Under the pieces are notes generated by a model. It was not told the origin of the DNA. It worked only from the letters and a program-made list of their open reading frames with translations, and searched no databases. From Thalassococcus sp. S3 (GTDB taxonomy: Bacteria; Pseudomonadota; Alphaproteobacteria; Rhodobacterales; Rhodobacteraceae): 63,231 bases of DNA. Location of the stretch: the NCBI RefSeq assembly GCF_004216475.1, contig NZ_CP022305.1, positions 1 through 63,231 on the forward strand. The letters are read 5' to 3'. The translations under genes and the position numbers were made by a program. Below are positions 19,073 through 27,506 of this stretch, piece by piece; the stretch's first letter is position 1, and every line of letters starts with the position of its first letter.

Positions 19073-19187
19073 GCCGCGCAGACCCCTTTGGCCGAAGATG
19101 GGCAAAAAGTGAATTCAGGCAGACAAATGTGCATAAGGTCTCCGGGTGCGTTTCCTCTTGGCATGGCACGTCAAGTGACGGCAGGCC

Positions 19188-19979
19188 TCAATCGTTCAGA
19201 ATGTCTTTGTGGTATCGGTGCAAGAGGATCAAGCCCAAACACATTGTCACGATGGCAATGCTATAGACGTAAAGCGTTGAAACATAACCGGCATCGTAAG
19301 TCGGATAGAACCCGCGGCGCATCATGCCCACGATATGGACCAGCGGGTTCCACCACAGGAAGTCCTGCGCGAAGCGGGGCGCCTGATCGAAGGTGAAGAA
19401 AATGCAGGATGCAATGAAGAGAGGTCTGTTGATCACCGTCCAGATCACGCCCCAGATCGGGAAGGTCGCGCCCAGATAGCAGTTCAGGCACCCGATCCCC
19501 AGGCCAAGGGCGGCCGACATGGCCAGGGCCTGGGCCAGCGACATCACGTCGATGATGCTGCGGGTGTCGTAGACGATGATGATCCCGGTAAATACGATAT
19601 ACATGATCATCAGGTTGGTCAGCGCGTTCAGCATGAAGCGGGCGATGATGGAATCGACATAAGTTACGCCGGGATAGGCGAGAAGCGGCTTGGAAAAGCC
19701 GATCGCGGCCCCGGTCTTGCCCGCCACCTGCTGATAGAAGGAGAACGGCAGATATCCGGTCGCATAAAAGAGCGGGAAATTCGTGCCGAGCCCGGGAGAT
19801 TTCAGAACCAGGCTGAACACGATCGTCAGCAATCCGATGGCTGCGACAGGCTCCAGCACGGCCCAGATATAGCCGCCTGGCGAGCGGCCATAGGTGGTCG
19901 ACATCTCGCGCAGCATCAGGGCCATCACGGTACGCCACGTTCTCAGACGGCGGGCGCGGAGCTTCGGGGTGGCGGACAT
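19188..19979 (-). CDS. kpsM: Polysaccharide ABC exporter permease, KpsM-like
   Basis: A 263-aa ABC-2 type permease with about six membrane segments (for example IGLLTIVFSLVL, LMIMYIVFTGIIIVY, ALAMSAALGLGIG and a C-terminal YSIAIVTMCLGLILL). WNPLVHIVGMMRRGFYP near the C-terminus is a hallmark of KpsM/Wzm exporters. It would form the inner-membrane channel with the KpsT ATPase at 21924-22592. Unusually it is on the opposite strand, transcribed divergently from kpsE-kpsT, heading the run to GT4 and the two sulfotransferase genes. A GTG at 19997 is an alternative start. Confidence 0.88.
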   Translation of the reverse strand: MSATPKLRARRLRTWRTVMALMLREMSTTYGRSPGGYIWAVLEPVAAIGLLTIVFSLVLKSPGLGTNFPLFYATGYLPFSFYQQVAGKTGAAIGFSKPLLAYPGVTYVDSIIARFMLNALTNLMIMYIVFTGIIIVYDTRSIIDVMSLAQALAMSAALGLGIGCLNCYLGATFPIWGVIWTVINRPLFIASCIFFTFDQAPRFAQDFLWWNPLVHIVGMMRRGFYPTYDAGYVSTLYVYSIAIVTMCLGLILLHRYHKDILND

Positions 19980-20021
19980 GTGTCTTGAGCGATCCACTCT
20001 TGAACTGGATTTGCCTTCAAA

Positions 20022-20051
20022 TCATCTGTAGGACGTAAGTCATCTGTCCTA
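20022..20051. promoter_or_regulatory. Direct and inverted repeats in the kpsM/kpsE divergent promoter region
   Basis: TCATCTGT occurs twice (20022-20029 and 20040-20047), 18 bp apart, and TAGGAC (20029-20034) is inverted as GTCCTA (20046-20051). This lies in the 99-bp gap between divergent kpsM and kpsE and could be a shared operator; no regulator gene is linked. Confidence 0.3.
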
Positions 20052-20078
20052 ACGTTGCTTTATTTCAAGGAATTCAAG

Positions 20079-21908
20079 TTGGCGCAACCAAAGCCCACCG
20101 CTCCCTCAGAGCAATCCGCTGACTTGGATCGAGAGCGCGACACCCCTCAGACCGGAGCGGAGGCGGATAAGCCTGCCAAGGGCAATGACAAACCCGCCCA
20201 GGGGGATGCGGCTGCCGCGGGCAAATCCGATGGGCAAAATCCGGCCAAACCGGCGGGCCAGGGGGGCGGCCAGAACAAGCCGCAAGGTCAGGGCCAGGGC
20301 GGCGGAGGCAACCCGCAAAAGGGTCAGTGGAAGCAGAAAAACCAAGGCCAGGGCGGTCAGGGCCAAAACGGGGGCCAAAACGCTCAAGGTCCGCAGGGCG
20401 GACAAAAGGGCCAGGGTCCGCAGGGTGGACAAAAGGGTCAGGGCCAACAAGGCAATCAGGGTCAGGGTCAGGGTCAGGGTCAGGGTCAGGGTCAGCACGG
20501 TGGCCAGAAGCCCCAGGGGCAAGGCCAGGGCGGGCAAGGCGGTCAGCAGAACAAAGGCCAGGGACAGGGGCAGCAGGGTCCGCAAGGCGGTCAGAAACCC
20601 CAGGGACAGCAGGGCGGTCAGAGGCCGCACGGCCAAGGCCAAGGGCAGGGACATGGTCAAGGCCAGGGGGGCCAGAACCAGCAACACCGGCCGCAAGGAC
20701 AGAACGCGCCCCATCAGCCGCAGGGACAGCGCCAGCCACAACCGCAGCAGGCCGCCCAGCAGCAGGTTCTGCAGCCGCATGTGGATGCGGTCGCCGGCCC
20801 GGCCCGCACACGGGGCCGCCATTGGGGCATCATCCTCAGCTTCCTGCTGCTTGTTTTCGCACCCGCAACGGCGACCGGCGTCTATCTCTATGGCTGGGCA
20901 GCGGATCAATACGCTTCGAAAATGGGCTTTTCGGTCCGGCGTGAAGATGCCGGCTCCGCGATGGAGCTTTTCGGCGGCATCACCGATCTGAGCGGGTCAA
21001 GCTCGACCGACACCGATATCCTTTACGAATATATCCAGAGCCAGGAACTGGTGCGCGCGATCGACACGCGGCTGGATCTCAGGACCATCTATTCGAAGCC
21101 GGAAAACGATCCGGTCTTCAGCTTCGACCCCGAAGAGGCGATCGAGGATCTGGTCGATTACTGGGGCCGGATGGTGCGCATCTTCTACGATGCCAGTACC
21201 GGTCTGATCGAATTGCGGGTCCATGCCTTCACACCGCAGGATTCCCAAGACATCGCCCAGGCGATCTTTGACGAGAGCTCGGCCATGATCAACCAGATCT
21301 CGGCCATCGCGCGGGAGGACACGATCCGCTATGCCCGCGAAGAGCTTGACGTGGCCGTGGAACGGCTCAAACAGGCGCGCGAGCGGATCACCGAATTCCG
21401 GTCCCGCACCCAGATCGTCGATCCGTCGGCGGATGTGCAGGGGCAGGTCGGGTTGCTCAACACGCTTCAGCAACAGCTTGCCGAAGCCCTGATCGAACTG
21501 GATCTGATCAGCGAAACCGCCCGGTCGGGCGATCCCCGGATCGGCCAGGCCGAACGTCGCATCGACGTGATCCAGAAGCGGATCTCGGAGGAGCGTCAGA
21601 AATTCGGTGTCGGCGGAGAAGGGCCGGGCGGCGAGGATTACGCCACATTGGTGGCCGAGTTCGAGCGGCTCACCGTGGATCGCGAATTCGCCGAGCAGGC
21701 CTATACCGCCGCTTTGTCGGCCTATGACGCGGCCCTTGCCGAAGCGCGCCGGAAAAGCCGGTATCTTGCGGCCTATGTCCGGCCGACCCTGGCCGAGACC
21801 GCGGAATATCCCGAACGGGAGATCCTTTTGGGCCTGACAACCGCATTCCTGCTGATGGCCTGGGCGATCCTGATCCTGATCTATTACTCCATCCGGGACA
21901 GGCGCTGA
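20079..21908 (+). CDS. kpsE: Capsule polysaccharide export inner-membrane protein, KpsE-like, with Gln/Gly-rich N-terminus
   Basis: A 609-aa protein of the KpsE/Wzz-like polysaccharide co-polymerase group, which bridges the ABC transporter to outer-membrane export. A membrane segment (SFLLLVFAPATATGVYLYG, about 253-271) is followed by a periplasmic part with long coiled coils (about 400-560) and a C-terminal membrane segment (LLGLTTAFLLMAWAILILIYY, about 582-602). Residues about 40-235 are an extra low-complexity region dominated by GQGQ, GGQ and PQGQ. It contains a DNA hexamer tract GGTCAG. The TTG at 20079 is preferred over TTG 20055 because AAGGA lies 7 nt upstream. Normal KpsE proteins are about 380-400 aa, so the extension explains the extra length. 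Confidence 0.85.
   Translation: MAQPKPTAPSEQSADLDRERDTPQTGAEADKPAKGNDKPAQGDAAAAGKSDGQNPAKPAGQGGGQNKPQGQGQGGGGNPQKGQWKQKNQGQGGQGQNGGQNAQGPQGGQKGQGPQGGQKGQGQQGNQGQGQGQGQGQGQHGGQKPQGQGQGGQGGQQNKGQGQGQQGPQGGQKPQGQQGGQRPHGQGQGQGHGQGQGGQNQQHRPQGQNAPHQPQGQRQPQPQQAAQQQVLQPHVDAVAGPARTRGRHWGIILSFLLLVFAPATATGVYLYGWAADQYASKMGFSVRREDAGSAMELFGGITDLSGSSSTDTDILYEYIQSQELVRAIDTRLDLRTIYSKPENDPVFSFDPEEAIEDLVDYWGRMVRIFYDASTGLIELRVHAFTPQDSQDIAQAIFDESSAMINQISAIAREDTIRYAREELDVAVERLKQARERITEFRSRTQIVDPSADVQGQVGLLNTLQQQLAEALIELDLISETARSGDPRIGQAERRIDVIQKRISEERQKFGVGGEGPGGEDYATLVAEFERLTVDREFAEQAYTAALSAYDAALAEARRKSRYLAAYVRPTLAETAEYPEREILLGLTTAFLLMAWAILILIYYSIRDRR
20459..20494 (+). repeat. GGTCAG hexamer microsatellite inside kpsE
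   Basis: Six consecutive near-perfect GGTCAG units (Gly-Gln codons) lie in the low-complexity part of kpsE. Unit loss or gain would stay in frame and change only the length of the Gly-Gln linker. Confidence 0.7.
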
Positions 21909-21923
21909 CGGAAGGGCCGCGCG

Positions 21924-22592
21924 ATGATCCGTCTGGAGAACCTTTGCAAGACCTACTACGTGCAGGGCGAAGAAAAGGTCGTGGCCGACAATATCAATAC
22001 GGTCTTTCCCACCGGTCTTTCCGTGGCCCTTCTGGGGCGCAACGGCGCGGGGAAATCCAGTCTGCTTCGGATGATCGCCGGCACGATGAACCAGTCATCG
22101 GGAGAGATCATCTCTGACGGCACGATCTCCTGGCCGGTGGGGTTTGCCGGCAGTTTTCACGGCGAGCTGACCGGCGCCCAGAACACGCGGTTCATCGCGC
22201 GGGTCTACGGGGTGGATACCGACGAGCTGGTGGCCTTTGCCGAGGATTTCGCCGAGCTGGGCAAGCATTTCCATCTGCCATTCCGGACCTATTCGTCGGG
22301 CATGCGCTCGCGTCTGGCTTTCGGAGTGTCGATGGGCATCCGCTTTGACACCTATCTCGTGGACGAGGTGACAAGTGTGGGCGACGCCGCCTTTCAGAAG
22401 AAAAGCAGCCAGGTCTTTCGGGAACGGCTGCGCGACAGCGGCGCGATCGTGGTCTCTCACAGCATGGCGCTTTTGCGCAATCTCTGCGAGGTGGGTGCGG
22501 TTCTGGAGGACGGCAACCTCGTCTATTACGAGGATCTCGAAGCCGCCATCCAGCATCATCTGCGCAATATGGAATTCCGCACCGGCAGCTAA
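21924..22592 (+). CDS. kpsT: Polysaccharide ABC exporter ATPase, KpsT-like
   Basis: A 222-aa ABC ATPase of KpsT size. Walker A is GRNGAGKS (38-45), the ABC signature region is YSSGMRSRLAFG (about 123-134) and Walker B is TYLVDEVTSVGD (about 142-153) with the catalytic Glu. It energises export with KpsM. It starts 15 bp after kpsE in the same operon, and a strong hairpin terminator follows. It lacks the extended C-terminal carbohydrate-binding domain of Wzt, so it fits group 2 capsule-type export. Confidence 0.92.
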   Translation: MIRLENLCKTYYVQGEEKVVADNINTVFPTGLSVALLGRNGAGKSSLLRMIAGTMNQSSGEIISDGTISWPVGFAGSFHGELTGAQNTRFIARVYGVDTDELVAFAEDFAELGKHFHLPFRTYSSGMRSRLAFGVSMGIRFDTYLVDEVTSVGDAAFQKKSSQVFRERLRDSGAIVVSHSMALLRNLCEVGAVLEDGNLVYYEDLEAAIQHHLRNMEFRTGS

Positions 22593-22671
22593 CCCGCCTG
22601 AGGCGCTCTGGATCAGGGCTCAGCCCTGCAAGGATGCGATACCGTCCTGAGCGGATAACGCTAAGCCATGA

Positions 22672-22703
22672 AAAAAGCCCCTCCCGGATGGAAGGGGCTT
22701 TTT
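22672..22703. terminator. Bidirectional rho-independent terminator
   Basis: AAAAAGCCCCTCC and GGAAGGGGCTTTTT form a long GC stem flanked by A and T runs, with a 5-nt loop and one bulge. It lies between the convergent kpsT and RTX metalloprotease genes and can stop transcription from both sides. Confidence 0.88.
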
Positions 22704-22723
22704 CGATTGTCTGAACGACTGTC

Positions 22724-25700
22724 TTAGAAGACGTCGATGTCGTTGAGGAACACGCCCGAGTTGCTGATGCCCGCAACGGTCATGACATCGCCCCCGAAGG
22801 TGAAGAAGGAGTCGGTGCCATCGGTCGACCAGTGATCGGCGATCACCTGTGCCGCGGTCTTGGCGCCGCCACCCCAGAGGGTGTTGTTGAAGGACAGCGT
22901 GTCGACATTGTCGGCAAAGTCGTCCACGAGCGCCCGGAAGTCGCCCGAGTTGAACACGAACGTGTCCGCCCCGCCGCCGCCTTCCATCGTATCGTTGCCC
23001 ATGCCGCCATCCAGCGTGTCGTTGCCGCCGCCGCCACGGACAAGGTCCTGGCCGCCGCCACCGTTCAGCGTATCGTTGCCCTGACCGCCGCCCAGCGTGT
23101 CTGCGCCGCTGCCGCCGAAGATCAGGTCATTGCCGCTGCCGGTGCCGCCGCTGATATTGTCCGCGCCGTTGCCGCCGCTCAGCGTGTCGTTGCCACCGCC
23201 ACCGTCCAGGGTGTCGTTGCTGGCCCCGCCGGAGATGCTGTCCTCTCCGCTGCCGCCGACAAGCAGGTCGCGACCGTCACCGCCGGCCAGCGTGTCGTTG
23301 CCTTCGCCACCGCGCAGGGTGTCGGCACCGGCACCGTTGCCGCCCGCCAGATCGTCGTCGCCGGTACCACCCACGAGGGAGTCGTTACCGCTGCCGCCGT
23401 CCATCTGGTCCTGGCCACTGCCACCATCCATGGTGTCGTCGCCCAGGCCGCCGTTCATGGTGTCGCCACCGCCGCCGCCGGACATGCTGTCATCGCCGCC
23501 GCCGCCGTTCATGACGTCGCCAAAGCCGTCGGATCCGCCATCCATGGTGTCGTTACCCAGACCGCCCTGCAGAACGTCCCGGTCATCGCCACCGCGCAGG
23601 ATGTCGTTTCCGTCATTGCCTGTCAGCGTGTCACGGCCGGTGCCGCCATCCAGCGTGTCGTCGCCATTGGCGCCCACGATGGAATCGTTACCGGCTTCAC
23701 CTTCGATGCTGTCGGCAGCGCTCGACGACGGCGTGGCATCATCACCGTAGATGATGTCAGAGCCACCGCCGCCCAGGATCGTGTCGCTGCCGCTGTTGCC
23801 GTTGATGGTGTCAGAGCCATTGGCCGCCACGATGCTGTCGCTGCCCGACCCGCCATTGATGCTGTCGCCCACACCCGAGGCCGGGGTGGAATCGTCACCA
23901 AAGATCGTATCGTTGCCCGACCCGCCCAGAAGCGTCTGGCCGTTCAGACCGCCGATCAGCAGGTCGTTTCCGTTGCCGCCAAAGGCGTAGTCACCGGAAT
24001 TCCCGCCAGCGACGAGCGTGTCGTTGCCGTCCCCGCCGCGCAGGCTGTCGATACCCGATCCGCCGACCAGGCTGTCATCGCCATCGCCGCCTTCAAGCGT
24101 GTCGTTGCCGGCCCCGCCGAGCAGGGTGTCGTTGCCGCCGCCACCATCGATATCGTCATTGCCATCGCCACCATCGACGTTGTCATTGCCAAGATTGGCC
24201 ACGATCGTGTCGTTGTCGCTGTTGCCGTTGATGGTATCGGAGCCGTTGGCGCCCACGATGCTGTCATCGCCCGACCCGCCATTGATGCTGTCGCCCACAC
24301 CCGAGGCCGGGGTGGAATCGTCACCAAAGATCGTATCGTTGCCCGACCCGCCCAGCAGCGTCTGGCTGTTCAGACCGCCGGAAATCAGGTCGTTGCCATC
24401 TCCGCCGGAGGCATAGTCCCCCGTGCTTCCGCCGCTTTCCAGCGTGTCGTTGCCGGCCCCGCCGATCAGGCTGTCGACACCCGATCCGCCGACCAGGCTG
24501 TCATCGCCATCGCCGCCATTCAGCGTGTCGTTGCCACTGTCGCCCTGCAGGCTGTCATTGCCGTTCTCACCCAGGATAAAGTCGGACCCGGAGCCACCGA
24601 TCAGCGTATCATCGCCGCCGCCGCCCTTGATCGTATCCTGACCGCCCAGACCGTTGATAACGTTGGACGCCGTCGCCGCGGTTGAGATCAGACTGTTGCT
24701 CAGGCTGTTGCCGGTGATCCCGGCGCCATTGTCGACGATGACATTTTCGAGGTTCAGAAGCTGATCGCGATTGCTGCCGCCAAACAGGATACGCTCGGCA
24801 TCGAGGTTCACGACCCAGGCGCTGTCGATAGAGGTATTGTCCCAACGGAACGTATCGGTATCGGTGCCGCCATCAAAGATCGGGGACACGCCAGAACTGG
24901 TGCCCGACCCCTTGATCAGAAGGTCGTTGCCAGCATCGCCGCGCAGCGTATCGCTTTCGTTGGCTGTGCCGGCATCAAGCGTGTCGTTGCCGTCGCCGCC
25001 GCTGATGGAATCGTCCCCGGTGCCGCCGACAAGGCTGTCATTGCCGTCGCCGCCGATGATCGTATCGGCCAAGCCGCCGCCGTTCAGCGTGTCGTTGCCG
25101 CCGGCCCCTTTGAGAAGATCCTCGCCGGAATTGCCGTTCAGGATATTGTTTGCATCGTTGCCGAAGATCGTGTCGTTGCCGCCGCCGGTATTGGCGTTTT
25201 CGATCACGGTGCCCACCGCCAGCGTCATGTTCCCGATCAGGCCACCGACATTCGAGATCGACCCTGTGGTGCTCGACGCGGAGGCCACGGTGAGGTTGAT
25301 CAACTGATCGTCGTTATAGTTCGAGAAGTCGATCGTATCGATGCCGCCGCCGTCAACGATCGAGAAGGCGTTGGTATCGGCAAAGCCGGCCAGACCGGCA
25401 TAGGCCTCGGACACGGCATTGGTGATATTGGTGCCCACGCCATAGATCGTGTTGCCGGAAAAGGCATTGTTGACGCCGAAATCGTTCGAGCCGTAATCCT
25501 GGCTGCCATACAGTCCTTCCAGCGCGAGCCAGTCCACCGCCATCGGGCTGACCAGCTGTGCATAGCTGGCAGTGATGTCGGTGTTCTGCGTCTGGCTCCA
25601 GTATGACATCATGGTCTGCTGCCAGCTGTCATTGGTCCATTGCGCGTCATTGCCATAGGTCGGCGAGCCGGACCCGGCATTGTAAAGACCCTGGTGTCCC

Positions 25701-26635
25701 AGACCCAGCGCGTGGCCGATCTCGTGCAGGGCGGTCTGGAAGGTATAGCCGTTGGTGCCCCCGATATTCGAGCTGCCGCCCGACCAGTTCGAGGCGATGT
25801 TGATCACCGCGTGGTCGATCGGACCGCCGGTGGCGGACCCGAAATATTCAGGCGCCTCGAAGGCCCGGCCGGATACGTTGTCGATGAAGAAGAAATCGAC
25901 AAAGCCCGAGGTCGAGGTCGTCTCGACGAAGTTGATGCCCAGCACCTCTTCGTAGACGTCGAAGGCGGCCCGGACGATATCGGCCCGTGCGGCCGAGATA
26001 CCGTTGGTGTCGGTATAGGTTCCGAAATAGGTGTCAACGCCGCTGGAGGTGGTTCCGCTCACATTATAATAGAGCACACCGGAATTGGCGCCCGTTCCGC
26101 TGTTGGAGACGTTGAAATACTGACGCGACAGGCCCCCGAAATCGGCCCAGAAGCCATCGGTCAGATAATCGGCGAGCGTCTGCAGGGTGCCGTCAACCGT
26201 CGGTGCGCTGGTGGTGGTGCCGCCGGTGCCCGCCTCGGACGAGCTGCTGGCACAGAAGTGACAGGCGCAGCCCGCGAATTCCTCGCCGGACGAGTAGGAG
26301 ACCGTCTCGACCGCGCCGCCCATTTCGGCACCGCCGGCCTGGCTGGCAAAGTCGAGCGTGACCGGCGCCTGGCTGACGGTGGCCGGTGCGATCTGCATAC
26401 CGGTCGGCGCCTCGGGCATACCGCCGATCAGGGTGCTGCCCCAATCACCGCCTTCGTCCGTCTCTTCCGGCCCTGCGTCAGGGCTGGCCAGGGCAAAAAG
26501 CGGCGTTCCAACATCGGAACCCTGCTGGATTTCCGCGCTGGGAGCTTCTGATTTGGGTGCGTCGTCGGATGTTTCACTGACTGGGTCAACGACAGAAAAA
26601 TCCACTGTCAGCCCAGGGTTAAAAGCCTTAGTCAT
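22724..26635 (-). CDS. RTX metalloprotease, serralysin-like (M10)
   Basis: A 1303-aa secreted protease. The zinc site HEIGHALGLGH (about residues 304-314) fits HExxHxxGxxH, and the Met-turn QTMMSYW follows at about 340-346, as in serralysin/M10 proteases. The N-terminal 150 residues are acidic with a CACHFC cluster and could be a propeptide. From about residue 470 to 1240 it is RTX nonapeptide repeats (GGxGxDxLx) binding Ca2+. The last 60 residues (ending FLNDIDVF) look like an uncleaved type I secretion signal. Serralysins are usually about 480 aa, so the RTX array is greatly expanded and holds a 142-residue duplication. ATG 26635 has AAGGAA upstream. No type I transporter lies nearby. Confidence 0.9.
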   Translation of the reverse strand: MTKAFNPGLTVDFSVVDPVSETSDDAPKSEAPSAEIQQGSDVGTPLFALASPDAGPEETDEGGDWGSTLIGGMPEAPTGMQIAPATVSQAPVTLDFASQAGGAEMGGAVETVSYSSGEEFAGCACHFCASSSSEAGTGGTTTSAPTVDGTLQTLADYLTDGFWADFGGLSRQYFNVSNSGTGANSGVLYYNVSGTTSSGVDTYFGTYTDTNGISAARADIVRAAFDVYEEVLGINFVETTSTSGFVDFFFIDNVSGRAFEAPEYFGSATGGPIDHAVINIASNWSGGSSNIGGTNGYTFQTALHEIGHALGLGHQGLYNAGSGSPTYGNDAQWTNDSWQQTMMSYWSQTQNTDITASYAQLVSPMAVDWLALEGLYGSQDYGSNDFGVNNAFSGNTIYGVGTNITNAVSEAYAGLAGFADTNAFSIVDGGGIDTIDFSNYNDDQLINLTVASASSTTGSISNVGGLIGNMTLAVGTVIENANTGGGNDTIFGNDANNILNGNSGEDLLKGAGGNDTLNGGGLADTIIGGDGNDSLVGGTGDDSISGGDGNDTLDAGTANESDTLRGDAGNDLLIKGSGTSSGVSPIFDGGTDTDTFRWDNTSIDSAWVVNLDAERILFGGSNRDQLLNLENVIVDNGAGITGNSLSNSLISTAATASNVINGLGGQDTIKGGGGDDTLIGGSGSDFILGENGNDSLQGDSGNDTLNGGDGDDSLVGGSGVDSLIGGAGNDTLESGGSTGDYASGGDGNDLISGGLNSQTLLGGSGNDTIFGDDSTPASGVGDSINGGSGDDSIVGANGSDTINGNSDNDTIVANLGNDNVDGGDGNDDIDGGGGNDTLLGGAGNDTLEGGDGDDSLVGGSGIDSLRGGDGNDTLVAGGNSGDYAFGGNGNDLLIGGLNGQTLLGGSGNDTIFGDDSTPASGVGDSINGGSGSDSIVAANGSDTINGNSGSDTILGGGGSDIIYGDDATPSSSAADSIEGEAGNDSIVGANGDDTLDGGTGRDTLTGNDGNDILRGGDDRDVLQGGLGNDTMDGGSDGFGDVMNGGGGDDSMSGGGGGDTMNGGLGDDTMDGGSGQDQMDGGSGNDSLVGGTGDDDLAGGNGAGADTLRGGEGNDTLAGGDGRDLLVGGSGEDSISGGASNDTLDGGGGNDTLSGGNGADNISGGTGSGNDLIFGGSGADTLGGGQGNDTLNGGGGQDLVRGGGGNDTLDGGMGNDTMEGGGGADTFVFNSGDFRALVDDFADNVDTLSFNNTLWGGGAKTAAQVIADHWSTDGTDSFFTFGGDVMTVAGISNSGVFLNDIDVF
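23822..24526 (-). repeat. 142-aa (426-bp) higher-order repeat in the RTX protease
   Basis: Two segments, roughly 23822-24100 and 24248-24526, are nearly identical at DNA level and offset by 426 bp (142 codons). Shared protein blocks are TLLGGSGNDTIFGDD, STPASGVGDSINGGSG and DDSLVGGSG. This indicates a recent duplication of a multi-repeat RTX block. Confidence 0.75.
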
Positions 26636-26693
26636 CAAGCAATTTCCTTATATAAACAGGCACTTATAACCTAAAGTGTCTTCACTACTAAAT

Positions 26694-26744
26694 GTTGTCG
26701 GTCAGGCGCAAAGCTCACAAAAAAATGATTGCCAGACCGACAAC
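26694..26744. promoter_or_regulatory. 14-bp inverted repeat between the RTX protease and HlyC-like genes
   Basis: GTTGTCGGTCAGGC (26694-26707) and GCCAGACCGACAAC (26731-26744) are inverted copies with one mismatch and a 23-nt spacer. The 206-bp region between the two divergent genes is AT-rich compared with the surroundings. It could be an operator with two half sites or an mRNA stem in the acyltransferase leader. Confidence 0.5.
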
Positions 26745-26841
26745 CCCCACAATCACGATAGCAGAGCTTCTCCGACGATGGCAATATTCTTGCGATATTC
26801 CGCCCGCATTCTTTTCTCAACAAAACAAAGTTCCCCGTGAG

Positions 26842-27318
26842 ATGACATCATCCGATACCCCCTCCCAAGCGCAAAACCCGCGCTTCCGCGCCATCCGCTA
26901 CGCCACGCCCGAAGCCGCGCTGGCGCAATCGGTGATGCTGACGCTCAAAGCGCCGGCTTTCGCCAATCTCCGCTTCGGTCACTGGGCCCGGATTCTGGTG
27001 GGGCAGGTCAATCGGGGGCAGTACCTGATCCTGCTTGAAAACGATCGGCCCGTGGGCTTCGGCGGCTGGTTTCTGGCCCGCGAGCGCGATGCCGAAGCCT
27101 GGCTGACAGAGGATCGCGATATCCCCGTGGCCCCTCCGGAAGAGGCCGATTGCGCCATCGTGAACGCGTTTCTTGCCCCATCCCGCGAGGCCACCCAGGC
27201 CCTGCGCGACGCGATGCTGGCCGAGGGCCGGCCCTATGGCACGATCTACGGCAAGCGGGTGCTGGCGGATGGCCGCAAGCGGCTTGTCCGGCTGGCCAAT
27301 TCGCGGCGCGCCCGCTGA
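26842..27318 (+). CDS. HlyC-like RTX toxin-activating acyltransferase family protein
   Basis: A 158-aa protein that aligns by eye with HlyC: the run QVNRGQYLILLENDRPVGFGGW corresponds to the HlyC block around ANQYALLTRDNYPVAYCSW, and VNAFLAP corresponds to IDWIAP. HlyC-type enzymes acylate lysines of RTX toxins using acyl-ACP. In this alignment the catalytic HlyC His23 position is Phe and the Asp92 position is Ala, so the mechanism is uncertain; His47 is near. A longer reading frame from 26692 exists, but its first 50 codons are AT-rich and contain an inverted repeat, so ATG 26842 is preferred. Divergent from the RTX protease. Confidence 0.6.
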   Translation: MTSSDTPSQAQNPRFRAIRYATPEAALAQSVMLTLKAPAFANLRFGHWARILVGQVNRGQYLILLENDRPVGFGGWFLARERDAEAWLTEDRDIPVAPPEEADCAIVNAFLAPSREATQALRDAMLAEGRPYGTIYGKRVLADGRKRLVRLANSRRAR

Positions 27319-27378
27319 TCCGGCGGGCGGGCGGAAAAGTCCGGAATACCGCCATGGTCCGAAATCGGCATCTTCGTT

Positions 27379-27396
27379 TAGACAGAACGGTGTCTA
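27379..27396. promoter_or_regulatory. 18-bp palindrome upstream of the rhamnose operon (TetR-like operator)
   Basis: TAGACAGAACGGTGTCTA is a palindrome with two perfect 6-bp arms, like operators of TetR-family repressors. It lies 111 bp before rmlC, and a TATGCT element overlaps its right arm. No regulator gene is adjacent. Confidence 0.35.
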
Positions 27397-27506
27397 TGCT
27401 CTAATGGAGGGGCGGGCGGTGCATGTGCGCCATCGGCCCGAAATCTCTTTTCTCCGTCGGCGCCGACCGGCGGGTTTTGACTGTGTGCAGGGTTTTACGC
27501 GTATCC

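Noticed and set aside
22832..24685. Long plus-strand open frames opposite the RTX protease (and similar ones opposite 46229-52228)
   Set aside because: They mirror the regular GGxGxD repeat codons and have low-complexity Ala/Val/Pro content; they are antisense shadows of the repeats, not genes.
23000..25200. CRISPR-like regular repeats
   Set aside because: The periodicity is in-frame coding for RTX nonapeptides; no constant repeat with unique spacers and no cas genes.
26692..26841. N-terminal extension of the HlyC-like gene
   Set aside because: The 50 codons are AT-rich, contain a 14-bp inverted repeat, and family similarity begins after the ATG at 26842.
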